DNA of 64,000 bases from Aeromonas lusitana (GTDB lineage Bacteria; Pseudomonadota; Gammaproteobacteria; Enterobacterales; Aeromonadaceae), in contig NZ_PGCP01000038.1 in NCBI RefSeq assembly GCF_002812985.1, positions 37,321-101,320 of the forward strand, given 5' to 3'. The translations under genes and the position numbers were made by a program. This document shows, piece after piece, positions 19,466 through 28,408 of this stretch (its first letter is position 1; every line of letters begins with the position of its first letter). The notes below the pieces were generated by a model, which did no database searches, had not been told where the DNA came from, and saw only the letters and a program-made list of their open reading frames with translations.

Positions 19466-20023
19466 ATGTCAAAGATCGATCATCACCTGTTTTCTGCCCA
19501 CGAGCCTGCGTTCGAGCGAGAGCCCTGCCCGCAGTGTGGCGCCGAGCTGGTGATCCGTCAGGGCAAGCATGGCCCCTTCCTCGGCTGCTCCGCCTACCCC
19601 GCCTGCGACTATATCCGCTCCCTCACCCCCTCCGGCCGCGACATCGAAAAAGTGTTGGAAGGATCGGCCTGCCCGGATTGCGGCCAGCCGTTGGCTATCA
19701 AGAAGGGGCGCTACGGTCTGTTCGTCGGCTGTACCCAATACCCGGCCTGTCAGCACATCGAATCCCTGCAGGAGAGCGATGACACCCAGATCCTCTGCCC
19801 CGCGTGTGGCAAGAACCATCTGGTGAGCCGCACCTCCCGCTATGGGAAGCAGTTTTACTCCTGCGAGGGTTACCCCCAGTGTAAATATGTGGTGAATGAC
19901 AAGCCGATCCCCATGCCTTGCCCGCAATGTGGCTGGGGCATCATGGTGGAGAAGAAGGTCAGGGGACATCTGAGCTGGATCTGTCCGCAAAAGAAATGCG
20001 GCCATCAGAGTGAGCAGGTATAA
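19466..20023 (+). CDS. yrdD: Topoisomerase-type zinc-ribbon protein YrdD
   Basis: A 185-residue protein made of several C4 zinc ribbons like those at the C-terminus of DNA topoisomerase I: CPQCGAELVIRQGKHGPFLGC, CPDCGQPL, CPACGKNHL and CPQCGWGI pairs are all visible. No topoisomerase catalytic domain is present. It is probably a nucleic-acid-binding protein. It lies in the conserved dprA-smg-yrdD-tsaC order. Confidence 0.88.
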   Translation: MSKIDHHLFSAHEPAFEREPCPQCGAELVIRQGKHGPFLGCSAYPACDYIRSLTPSGRDIEKVLEGSACPDCGQPLAIKKGRYGLFVGCTQYPACQHIESLQESDDTQILCPACGKNHLVSRTSRYGKQFYSCEGYPQCKYVVNDKPIPMPCPQCGWGIMVEKKVRGHLSWICPQKKCGHQSEQV

Positions 20024-20170
20024 TCCGGCCGCCGTAACCAAATTGAAACATCTCGGGGGAATCCGCTCCCGGCTGGCGTCGGGCTGTCCCATGGGGCAGA
20101 GCCCGGACGACGGTTTTGATGAACCCGCCTAAACCAGTGACGAGGTCGCAGCCTGTCTGCCACATTTTCT

Positions 20171-21732
<1,562 letters not shown>

Positions 21733-21736
21733 GGCA

Positions 21737-21762
21737 AAGGGGCCCTCGTCGGCCCCTTCTTG
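21737..21762 (+). terminator. Terminator of hemF
   Basis: AAGGGGCC/GGCCCCTT stem with a 6-nt loop, followed by CTTGTT, just after the hemF stop. The T run is short. Confidence 0.7.
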
Positions 21763-21836
21763 TTGCGGATTTTCGGCTTGTTCCCCGGGAGGAAAACCCG
21801 TTAAATCGGATGATTGCCTTCTGATGGAACCCTTCG

Positions 21837-22658
21837 ATGGATCGTTATCTGGTTTTTGGCCACCCGGTGCGCCACAGCAAATCCCCCTTCATTCACACCC
21901 TGTTTGCCAGACAGACCCAGCAGGCGCTGGAATATGGCCTGGCAGAGCCCGCCGCCGATGGGTTCGCCGAGGCGCTACAGACCTTCTTCGCCGAAGGGGG
22001 CAAGGGGTGCAACGTGACAGTGCCCTTCAAGGAGCAGGCCTTCGCCCTCGTCGATCGACTTAGCCCAAGGGCCAAGCGGGCAGGTGCGGTCAATACCATC
22101 AAGCTGACCGACGACGGCGTGCTGCTCGGCGACAATACCGATGGCGCCGGCCTGGTGGCCGATCTCAAGGCCCATGGAGTCACGCTGACGGGCGGCCGCA
22201 TCCTGCTGCTCGGAGCTGGCGGTGCCGCAAGGGGCTGTCTGGCACCTCTGCTGGCCGAGAGGCCGAGCGAGCTGGTGATTGCCAACCGCACTCAGGCCAA
22301 GGCCGGGCAACTGGCCTCCGAGTTTCAGGATCTCGGCCCCGTGCGGGCGCAAGGCTATGAGGCGTTGCAAGGGCCGTTCGATCTCATCATCAACTCCACC
22401 TCCGCCAGCCTGCAGGGGGATCTGCCTCCCCTGGCGCCAACCCTGATCCACGTCGATATCGCCATCTACGACATGATGTACGGTGCGGCGGATACCCCCT
22501 TCATCCTGTGGGCAAAGCAGCAGGGAGCCCGGCAGACCATGGATGGGCTCGGCATGCTGGTGGAGCAGGCGGCGGAGGCCTTCACCGTATGGCGCGGCAT
22601 TCGCCCTGGCACCAAGCAGGTGCTGCGAGAGCTGAAGCGGAACCTGGGGATCCTGTGA
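21837..22658 (+). CDS. aroE: Shikimate dehydrogenase AroE
   Basis: A 273-residue NADPH-dependent enzyme (E. coli 272) reducing 3-dehydroshikimate to shikimate. The substrate-binding SKSPF (15-19), the catalytic Lys in NVTVPFKEQ (about residue 65) and Asp in GDNTDGAGL (about 102), and the NADP motif GAGGAARG (about 126-133) are all present. The start ATG at 21837 has only a weak upstream ribosome site. It is the last gene of the plus-strand block; the next kilobase contains RNA genes but no protein gene. Confidence 0.97.
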   Translation: MDRYLVFGHPVRHSKSPFIHTLFARQTQQALEYGLAEPAADGFAEALQTFFAEGGKGCNVTVPFKEQAFALVDRLSPRAKRAGAVNTIKLTDDGVLLGDNTDGAGLVADLKAHGVTLTGGRILLLGAGGAARGCLAPLLAERPSELVIANRTQAKAGQLASEFQDLGPVRAQGYEALQGPFDLIINSTSASLQGDLPPLAPTLIHVDIAIYDMMYGAADTPFILWAKQQGARQTMDGLGMLVEQAAEAFTVWRGIRPGTKQVLRELKRNLGIL

Positions 22659-22982
22659 TCCCGTTTCCTCTCTCTTGAACTAGCGGTTTTGCCGGAGAAA
22701 GGGCGAGAGCCTGCTCCGGCCCTTCCTAGCCATTCTGGCGAGGCCAGGCGTCTCCTCTCGGTAAAAATGATGCTGACATCCCTCCTCCCGGAGCGATGAC
22801 TTTGGCCGAGCCAGCCTCAACCTCTGTTCCTTATGCGGGGGATGTCGCTGTCAGGTTTTTTCTTGTGTGATGACATTCACATTAAATCCATTAGTTACAA
22901 CAAGTTAGATTCAATCCCGGTGTTATCACACAAATCTTATAAGTTTTTTTCTAATGCGACGGAACTTGTGCTAAATCGTGCT
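22659..22982. other. Intergenic region downstream of aroE
   Basis: 324 bp with no credible open frame. It contains a GCCGGAG/CTCCGGC inverted repeat with a 16-nt loop (22691-22720), which may be the aroE terminator, then a CRP-like site (22866-22881) and AT-rich DNA leading to the candidate small RNA at 22983. Confidence 0.6.
22866..22881. promoter_or_regulatory. Consensus CRP-binding site
   Basis: TGTGATGACATTCACA matches the CRP core TGTGA-N6-TCACA exactly. Its centre is about 110 bp upstream of the predicted start of the candidate small RNA and about 285 bp upstream of Spot 42. Confidence 0.6.
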
Positions 22983-23057
22983 GACTAACTAGATAGTTGA
23001 GGAAGTGCTAGCTAGTCACCTTTATAACTCCCCGGTCTTCGTACTGGGGATTTTTTT
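22983..23057 (+). ncRNA. Candidate small RNA upstream of Spot 42
   Basis: A 75-nt element with two hairpins. Stem 1 pairs GACTAACTAG (22983-22992) with CTAGCTAGTC (23008-23017) with one mismatch; its loop holds GAGGA. Stem 2 is TCCCCGGT/ACTGGGGA (23029-23050) followed by seven T residues, a classic intrinsic terminator. Upstream, TGCTAAATC (22969-22977) is an extended -10-like box placing the start at about 22983, exactly at the base of stem 1. No open frame precedes the terminator for more than 300 bp, so it is not simply the end of aroE. I recognise no known RNA family; Hfq dependence and function are unknown. Confidence 0.5.
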
Positions 23058-23072
23058 ATCTATATGAAAAAT

Positions 23073-23125
23073 AAAGTAATTTACGTAATCCATTTTTCGT
23101 GAAACTAAATTACATAAATTACTTT
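23073..23125. promoter_or_regulatory. 17-bp inverted repeat upstream of Spot 42
   Basis: Arm 23073-23089 (AAAGTAATTTACGTAAT) and arm 23109-23125 (ATTACATAAATTACTTT) are reverse complements with one mismatch, separated by 19 bp. Each arm contains two 5-mers GTAAT or ATTAC spaced by 4 bp. The right arm overlaps the predicted -35 of spf. It looks like a dimeric-repressor or cooperative operator; the protein is unknown. Confidence 0.6.
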
Positions 23126-23151
23126 CACTTTTTGCTGCTTTGCTGTACAGT
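23123..23151 (+). promoter_or_regulatory. spf (Spot 42) promoter
   Basis: TTTCAC (23123-23128), a 17-bp spacer and TACAGT (23146-23151) place transcription start at about 23159, the first base of the conserved Spot 42 sequence. Confidence 0.7.
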
Positions 23152-23158
23152 TGTCTGC

Positions 23159-23262
23159 GTAGGGTACAGAGGTAAGATGTTCTATCTTTCAGACCTTTTA
23201 TTTCACGTAATTGAATGTGGCTGAATAGCAGCCCCGATGAGTCATCGTCGGGGCGTTTTTTT
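23159..23262 (+). ncRNA. spf: Spot 42 RNA
   Basis: The sequence starting GTAGGGTACAGAGGTAAGAT matches E. coli Spot 42 over the first 50 or so bases almost exactly from memory, including the unpaired regions used to pair with sugar-metabolism mRNAs. It ends in a GCCCCGA/TCGGGGC terminator hairpin and a T7 run. It lies upstream of engB, as in E. coli and Vibrio. In E. coli it is an Hfq-dependent riboregulator repressed by cAMP-CRP and active in glucose, mediating catabolite repression. Length is about 104 nt against 109 in E. coli. Confidence 0.96.
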
Positions 23263-23707
23263 ATGCGTTTCGTTTAGAGTAAATGCTTTAATGTGATCGC
23301 GTTTTTGTTAGAATGAGGGTGTTTCTTGAGGAAAACCAATCGTCTTTGTTCTCGAGAATTAGCTTTTTCCCAATTTTTTGAACTCATTGCTTCAGGCCGG
23401 TTCGCAGATCGCGTACTGGCCTCATTTTTGTCCCGCCTTCTGTTATTTCCGTAATAAACTTTCAAAAATGTTCTTAAATCGCCCTGATTCTGATCTCTCT
23501 CACCGAAATGATGAAAACGGTGTCAGAGTGAGCAAAAGTTAATTCATCAAGCATCTAAAGTGGATATCAATCTGATTTAGAGGGCTTTATGACTGAGGTG
23601 GTGACTTGTTGTGGGCGGCGGAGATGGGCTTGTGCGGGGAGGGGAATTGAAAGTGCTCCAATCAGCGGAGGGCCAACTCCGCTCATTGCAGCAAGGAGAG
23701 GAGTGCC
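23263..23707. other. Intergenic region between spf and engB
   Basis: 445 bp, AT-rich in its first half. A 63-codon frame on the minus strand (23274-23465) has no ribosome site and no recognisable features and was not accepted. An AGCGGAG/CTCCGCT hairpin (23664-23683) and a GAGGAGTG/CACTCCTC hairpin overlapping the engB stop could terminate engB. I see no gene. Confidence 0.6.
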
Positions 23708-24367
23708 TCACTCCTCGGCTTGGTTCTCTTCGTCAGTGTCGAGTACAGGAAGGGTGTCGATATTGGACTGGTACCAGCCGGTCAGGGTTTGAGCCAGTTT
23801 CTCGACGCCGATATTGTTGAGGGAGGAGAAGGCTTCCACCTGGATCTGCGGACCCAGCTCGGCCACGGCCTGGCGTACCTTGATCACCTGGTTGTTGCGC
23901 GGGCCCGGGCTCAGCTTGTCGGCCTTGGTCAACAGCAGCATGACCGGCAGCTCGCGGTGCGCGCTCCACTCCAGCATGTTCATGTCGGTCTCTTTGAGCG
24001 GATGGCGGATGTCCATCAGGATCACCAGACCTTTCAAGGACTCACGGCGCTGCAGATATTCTGCCAGTGACTTTTGCCACTTGAGCTTCATTTCCAGCGG
24101 GACCTGGGCATAACCGTAGCCCGGCAGATCCACCAGACGCTTGCCCGGCTCCAGCTCGAACAGGTTGATCAGCTGAGTACGACCCGGGGTCTTACTGGTC
24201 CGTGCCAGGTTCTTGTGCTTGGTTAAGGTATTCAATGCAGATGACTTACCGGCGTTGGAACGACCGGCAAACGCAATCTCGACACCCCCATCATTTGGCA
24301 GGTGGCGGATGTCGGGTGCGCTGGTCACAAAATGCACCTTATTGAAATTCAGAGTTTGTGTATCCAA
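23708..24367 (-). CDS. engB: Ribosome-biogenesis GTPase EngB (YihA/YsxC)
   Basis: A 219-residue essential GTPase for 50S assembly. G motifs: GRSNAGKSS (G1, about 36-44), TPGRTQ (G2), DLPGYG (G3, about 79-84), LLTKAD (G4) and FSS (G5). The initiation codon is TTG at 24367, with GGGGAA 7 bp upstream; the resulting N-terminus aligns with E. coli YihA, and no better ATG lies before the conserved region. The acidic C-terminal tail is variable in the family. It is divergent from the cytochrome c4 gene. Confidence 0.96.
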   Translation of the reverse strand: MDTQTLNFNKVHFVTSAPDIRHLPNDGGVEIAFAGRSNAGKSSALNTLTKHKNLARTSKTPGRTQLINLFELEPGKRLVDLPGYGYAQVPLEMKLKWQKSLAEYLQRRESLKGLVILMDIRHPLKETDMNMLEWSAHRELPVMLLLTKADKLSPGPRNNQVIKVRQAVAELGPQIQVEAFSSLNNIGVEKLAQTLTGWYQSNIDTLPVLDTDEENQAEE

Positions 24368-24510
24368 CGTAAATTCCCCATAGAGATAGAGGGTTATAGA
24401 GTTACTTTTTTGTGAAATCGTGTAAAATGGCGTCGCTTAAACGCGTTTATTTTAACATGCCTTCGGCGGCATGGGATCTGGAAGTCTAATAACGAGAAAG
24501 TTGGAACGCC

Positions 24511-25128
24511 ATGAAGAACCTAGTCATTACACTTGCTTTGATGGTTGGCGTAACTGGGATGGCACAAGCCAAGGGCGATGCCGCTGCGGGACAAACCAAG
24601 GCTGCCGTGTGTGCGGCTTGTCATGGACCGGACGGTAACAGCCCAATCGACATGTATCCCAAGATTGCTGGTCAGCACGCATCATATATCAAAAAACAAT
24701 TAGTTGAACTGAAGGCTGCAGCTTCTGGCCAAACCGGTCGAGTCGCACCCATCATGGGACCCATGGCTCTGCCCCTGTCCGATCAGGACATGGACGATCT
24801 GGCCGCCTATTTCTCCAGCCAGAAAGTCACCCCGATCGCGGTCCCCGATGAGGTCGTTGCCGCCGGCAAGGCGCTCTACATGGGTGGCGACATGAGCCGC
24901 GGTCTGGCTGCCTGCACCGCCTGCCATGGGCCGCGCGGTTCCGGGGTTGAACAGGCCAAGTATCCTAACCTGTCTGGACAGCATCCCGCCTATATCAAGG
25001 CGCAACTGATCGCCTTCCGCACGGCGGCCCGTGAAAATGACCCCAATGGCATGATGCGGGACGTGGCCAAGAAGCTGACGGATCAGGATATCGAGGCGCT
25101 GTCCAAATATGTCGCCGGTCTGCACTGA
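24511..25128 (+). CDS. Dihaem cytochrome c4
   Basis: A 205-residue periplasmic electron carrier. The signal peptide covers residues 1-20 (MAQA then KGD). Two similar c-type domains have CAACH at 34-38 and CTACH at 135-139, each followed by a later Met that can be the sixth ligand (IMGPM; MMRDV). Length and tandem organisation match cytochrome c4, which donates electrons to terminal oxidases such as cbb3. The gene lies between engB and the Csr RNA, where E. coli has no protein gene. It has its own terminator. Confidence 0.94.
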   Translation: MKNLVITLALMVGVTGMAQAKGDAAAGQTKAAVCAACHGPDGNSPIDMYPKIAGQHASYIKKQLVELKAAASGQTGRVAPIMGPMALPLSDQDMDDLAAYFSSQKVTPIAVPDEVVAAGKALYMGGDMSRGLAACTACHGPRGSGVEQAKYPNLSGQHPAYIKAQLIAFRTAARENDPNGMMRDVAKKLTDQDIEALSKYVAGLH

Positions 25129-25157
25129 TCACACCTGAAAGCTATCTTGTTGAAACT

Positions 25158-25190
25158 AACGGGGAACTAGATTGTTCCCCGTTTATTTTT
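25158..25190 (+). terminator. Terminator of cytochrome c4 gene
   Basis: AACGGGGAAC/GTTCCCCGTT stem, 6-nt loop, then TATTTTT. Confidence 0.88.
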
Positions 25191-25228
25191 GGCTTTAAAC
25201 ACCATTTACCATAAATGGCCCGCGTTGT

Positions 25229-25246
25229 TGTAAGAGATCTTCCATT
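25229..25246 (+). promoter_or_regulatory. Possible UvrY/GacA box upstream of the Csr RNA
   Basis: TGTAAGAGATCT matches the left half and centre of the UvrY/GacA palindrome known upstream of csrB and csrC; the right half is degenerate. It lies about 160 bp upstream of the predicted RNA start, a normal distance for these enhancer-like sites. Confidence 0.5.
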
Positions 25247-25360
25247 TCCCAATCTGGTCCGGGCTGAAACGAGCCGCAGCTTTCATTATGGAAGCTATAA
25301 CTTTCAATATGTTAAATACGAGCCGGCAATTTATCTTCGTTTGAAAACATTCTGAGTGGA

Positions 25361-25388
25361 TTGAGCCATTCTGCCAACTTGCTACAGT
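25361..25388 (+). promoter_or_regulatory. Promoter of the CsrB/CsrC-type RNA
   Basis: TTGAGC (25361-25366), a 16-bp spacer and TACAGT (25383-25388), placing the start near 25395. Confidence 0.6.
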
Positions 25389-25394
25389 GGGTTC

Positions 25395-25708
25395 ATGGAG
25401 TGACCCGAGAGCGCAAGTCCCATCGGGTTGGACAGGAAGTCGGCTCGGCACGCTGTGATGAGCACGGGATACAAGACCAGGATGGTGATCGCTCGGGATG
25501 GGCGAGGCTGCGGGAGGCAACCACCCCGGATGGATGGCAGGATGTCATCGAGACGGGTCAGGCAAGCACACGCACATTCAGGAACGACCATAAGGGTCAG
25601 GAAGACCCCACAACACGATGCGCAGAAGTACGCCCAGGGACAAGGCGTTTTGCAACCAGGGAATGGGACTCGCATAGACATATAAAGGCAGCTTCGGCTG
25701 CCTTTTTT
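25395..25708 (+). ncRNA. csrC: CsrB/CsrC-family CsrA-sequestering RNA
   Basis: About 314 nt with no open frame and roughly fifteen GGA motifs, many as AGGA, CGGGA or AGGGA. Several sit in hairpin loops, for example GGGTC-AGGAA-GACCC and ACC-AGGAT-GGT. These are CsrA-binding sites as in CsrB and CsrC. It ends in GGCAGC-TTCG-GCTGCC plus T6. The position just upstream of yihI, downstream of engB, is the position of csrC in E. coli, which supports that name; the family is CsrB/CsrC/RsmZ. It would titrate the translational regulator CsrA under control of the BarA/UvrY (GacS/GacA) system. The 5' end is estimated from the promoter. Confidence 0.92.
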
Positions 25709-25921
25709 CCATTGGGTGATTATCCCGCCCAGCCATTCTGTGTCAAAATACCAGCAACATGCCCAGAGGATGCCGATCCTGCGGTGTTCAGCGGCCCAAT
25801 ATGGCCGAATTGGTGCGAGATCCCACTCTTGTTCCCGATTTTCTGTTCCCGCCTTCGCATTTTCCCCGAACGAAATCATGCCGGGTACGGGCTTCAATCC
25901 AGTTATTTGTCGGAGTCATTC

Positions 25922-26494
25922 ATGTCGGCCAAACAACCCACCCGCAAGCCTACCGGCAAGCGCAAAGAATCAGATGCCAGTGCCCTGGAAGGTCGTGAGC
26001 GCAAACGCGCCGCCAAGCGCAAGGGCTTGAAGGCTGGCTCCCGCCAGCAGGTCGAGCAGTCTCATAACAGCGGCAACAAGCAGCCCAAGGATCCGCGCAT
26101 CGGTTCCCGCAAGCCGGTCGTGCTGGTCGTGGAAGAGAAGAAGACCAAGTCGGCCACTCCCAAGCTGGTGAAAGAGAAGAAGTTGGTGATGACACCGGAG
26201 CAGGAGCTTGCCTCCATCGAGAACGATGATCGCCTGAACGATCTGCTGGATCGTCTGGACGCCGGCGAGACGCTGGAAGCGGCCGAGCAGGCCTGGGTCG
26301 ATCAGCGCGTCGATCGCTATCAGGAGCTGATGGACGAGCTCGGCATCATAGACACTGATGAAGACGACGATGGCGACTTCGATGAGGTCGACTTCGACGA
26401 GCCGAGCCAGCCCGCCTCCGAAGAGGAGCTGTGGGAGCGCTTCAGCCAGGTTGACTACCAACCCGAGCCCAAGCCAGAGCCGAAGAAGAAGTGA
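25922..26494 (+). CDS. yihI: Der GTPase-activating protein YihI
   Basis: A 190-residue protein that stimulates the GTPase activity of the ribosome-assembly factor Der. The N-terminal half is strongly basic and low-complexity (KPTGKRKESD, RKRAAKRKGLK), and the C-terminal half is acidic (DEDDDGDFDEVDFDE), the characteristic charge split of YihI. The core PEQELASIENDDRLNDLLDRL is conserved. The ATG at 25922 has GGAG 7 bp upstream; the open frame runs further up through the Csr RNA without being coding. The next gene starts in the TGATG overlap of its stop. Confidence 0.93.
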   Translation: MSAKQPTRKPTGKRKESDASALEGRERKRAAKRKGLKAGSRQQVEQSHNSGNKQPKDPRIGSRKPVVLVVEEKKTKSATPKLVKEKKLVMTPEQELASIENDDRLNDLLDRLDAGETLEAAEQAWVDQRVDRYQELMDELGIIDTDEDDDGDFDEVDFDEPSQPASEEELWERFSQVDYQPEPKPEPKKK

Positions 26495-26946
26495 TGAGTG
26501 GATGGATGTTGGCCGCCCTGTTGGGTGGCCTTGTCTTGCTGGGGCTGGCGGTCTACGCCGGCACCCTGCTGGCTCGTCTCCGGCGTCAGCAGCAGCTGCA
26601 GCAACAGGCCATCGCCGCCCGCAACGAGCGCATCCTCGACAGCGTCAGGGTGATCGCCCATGCGGTGCGAGATGGCCAGTGTGACTACTCGGAAGGGGCC
26701 ATTCGCCTGACCAATCTGCTGGATGCCCTGCAGATCAAGGGAGGGCGTCCGTTTGCCAGCGAGTTTCCCGGTCTGTACGGCCTCTATGAGAAGCTGAAGG
26801 AGATGCCGACGCACGAGGCGAGACGGGCGCTCAAGCGCAATGAAGTGATGAAGATGGATCTCGAGCGCAGCGGCTACGAAGTCGAGCTGGAGGCGCAGAT
26901 CCTCAAGGATGTCGCCCAGCTGAAGGACTTTCAGTTAAGCCGTTGA
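26494..26946 (+). CDS. DUF2489 membrane-anchored protein
   Basis: A 150-residue protein with one N-terminal membrane segment (about 3-24, GWMLAALLGGLVLLGLAVY) and a helical soluble domain I assign to DUF2489 (ARNERILDSVRVIAHAVRDGQ; FASEFPGLYGLYEKLKEMP). Function is unknown. Its ATG overlaps the yihI stop (TGATG), so it is co-translated with yihI. It is found beside yihI in Vibrio and Aeromonas but not E. coli. The start could also be the GTG one codon earlier. Confidence 0.82.
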   Translation: MSGWMLAALLGGLVLLGLAVYAGTLLARLRRQQQLQQQAIAARNERILDSVRVIAHAVRDGQCDYSEGAIRLTNLLDALQIKGGRPFASEFPGLYGLYEKLKEMPTHEARRALKRNEVMKMDLERSGYEVELEAQILKDVAQLKDFQLSR

Positions 26947-26969
26947 TAAAAAAGAAAGAGGAAGCAAGC

Positions 26970-28343
26970 GTGCAAGTAGAACAGATTGTGTGGGACCAGG
27001 CCCTGATCGAGAAATACAACTACAGCGGCCCGCGTTATACCTCCTATCCCACCGCGCTGGAGTTCAACGAACAGTTCGGTTACCCGGACTTCGTCCACGC
27101 CGCCGGCCAGTACCCGGCTCGCAACCTGTCGCTCTACGTGCACATCCCTTTCTGCCACAAGCTCTGCTACTACTGCGGCTGCAACAAGGTGATCACCCGT
27201 CACCAGCACAAGGCCGATCAATACCTCGACTTCCTCGAGCAGGAGATCAAGGCCCAGGCCCCGCTGTTCAAACACCGGCTGGTGACCCAGCTGCACTGGG
27301 GTGGCGGCACGCCAACTTACCTGAATGAAGCCCAGACCCGGCGCCTGATGGCCATGCTGCGGGAGCACTTCCAGTTTGCCGAGGAAGGGGAGATCAGCAT
27401 CGAAGTGGATCCACGGGAGATCGAGCTCTCCATGCTGGATGTGCTGCGGGAAGTGGGTTTCAACCGCATCAGCCTCGGCGTGCAGGACTTCAACAAGGCG
27501 GTCCAGGTCGCGGTCAATCGCGAGCAGGATAACGACTTCATCCGCGCCATGCTGGAGCGTGCCCGCGCGCTCGGTTTCCGCTCCACCAATCTCGATCTGA
27601 TTTACGGCCTGCCCCACCAGAACCGCGACAGCTTCCATCACACCCTGGAAGAGGTGCTCAAAACGGATCCGGCTCGCCTCTCCATCTTCAACTATGCCCA
27701 CCTGCCGAGCCGCTTCGCCGCCCAGCACAAGTTGAAGGAGGCGGACATGCCGGCGCCCCGGGAGAAGCTGGCCATGCTGCAGGACACCATCGCCTTCCTC
27801 ACCGGCCAGGGCTACCAGTTCATCGGCATGGATCACTTCGCCAAGCCCGATGACGAGCTGGCGGTGGCCCAGCGTGAAGGCAAGCTGCACCGCAACTTCC
27901 AGGGCTACACCACCCAGGGGGATTGCGATCTGCTGGGCCTCGGCGTCTCCTCCATCAGCATGATCGGCGACGCCTACTCCCAGAACCAGAAGGATCTGAA
28001 GGCCTATTACGCCCAGGTGGACGAGCTGGGCCATGCCCAGTGGAAGGGGTGCTCCCTCAATCAGGATGACCTGATCCGCCGCGAGGTGATCAAGCGCCTC
28101 ATCTGCGACTTCTCCCTGAACTTCGCCGCCGTCGAGCAGGCCCACGGCCTGGTGTTCAAGGAGTACTTCGCCGAGGATCTCAAGCTGTTGCAGACCTTTG
28201 TGGACGATGGTCTGGTGCGCATGACGGACGAGGGGCTGGAGGTGGTCTCCACCGGTCAGCTGCTCATTCGCAACATCTGCATGTGCTTCGACGTCTACCT
28301 GCGCAACAAGGCGCGTCAGCAGCAGTTCTCCCGGGTGATCTGA
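26970..28343 (+). CDS. hemN: Oxygen-independent coproporphyrinogen-III dehydrogenase HemN
   Basis: A 457-residue radical-SAM enzyme (E. coli 457) converting coproporphyrinogen III to protoporphyrinogen IX without oxygen. The cluster cysteines are Cys62, Cys66 and Cys69 in HIPFCHKLCYYCGC, at the same positions as E. coli. The SAM-binding GGGTPTYL and IEVDPRE motifs follow. Start is a GTG at 26970 with AGAGGA upstream; the product then aligns with E. coli residue for residue. The in-frame ATA-rich extension upstream is not coding. It pairs with hemF at 20.8 kb for facultative growth. Confidence 0.97.
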   Translation: MQVEQIVWDQALIEKYNYSGPRYTSYPTALEFNEQFGYPDFVHAAGQYPARNLSLYVHIPFCHKLCYYCGCNKVITRHQHKADQYLDFLEQEIKAQAPLFKHRLVTQLHWGGGTPTYLNEAQTRRLMAMLREHFQFAEEGEISIEVDPREIELSMLDVLREVGFNRISLGVQDFNKAVQVAVNREQDNDFIRAMLERARALGFRSTNLDLIYGLPHQNRDSFHHTLEEVLKTDPARLSIFNYAHLPSRFAAQHKLKEADMPAPREKLAMLQDTIAFLTGQGYQFIGMDHFAKPDDELAVAQREGKLHRNFQGYTTQGDCDLLGLGVSSISMIGDAYSQNQKDLKAYYAQVDELGHAQWKGCSLNQDDLIRREVIKRLICDFSLNFAAVEQAHGLVFKEYFAEDLKLLQTFVDDGLVRMTDEGLEVVSTGQLLIRNICMCFDVYLRNKARQQQFSRVI

Positions 28344-28361
28344 CCGCCGGTTGGGAAGAAT

Positions 28362-28390
28362 AAAAAAACCGCCGAGAGGCGGTTTTTTTA
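28362..28390. terminator. Bidirectional terminator between hemN and add
   Basis: A7-CCGCC-GAGA-GGCGG-T7: a near-perfect symmetric terminator serving convergent genes. Confidence 0.92.
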
Positions 28391-28408
28391 TTGGGGGTGA
28401 GATGGCGA

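Noticed and set aside
23094..23115. CRP site at the Spot 42 promoter (CGTGA...TTACA)
   Set aside because: Half-sites are imperfect and the spacer is 7 bp rather than 6.
23274..23465. 63-codon minus-strand frame between spf and engB
   Set aside because: No ribosome site, atypical AT-rich composition, no recognisable sequence.
26943..26969. Upstream in-frame extension of hemN
   Set aside because: The GTG at 26970 has a proper ribosome site and gives the exact family N-terminus; the extension covers that ribosome site.
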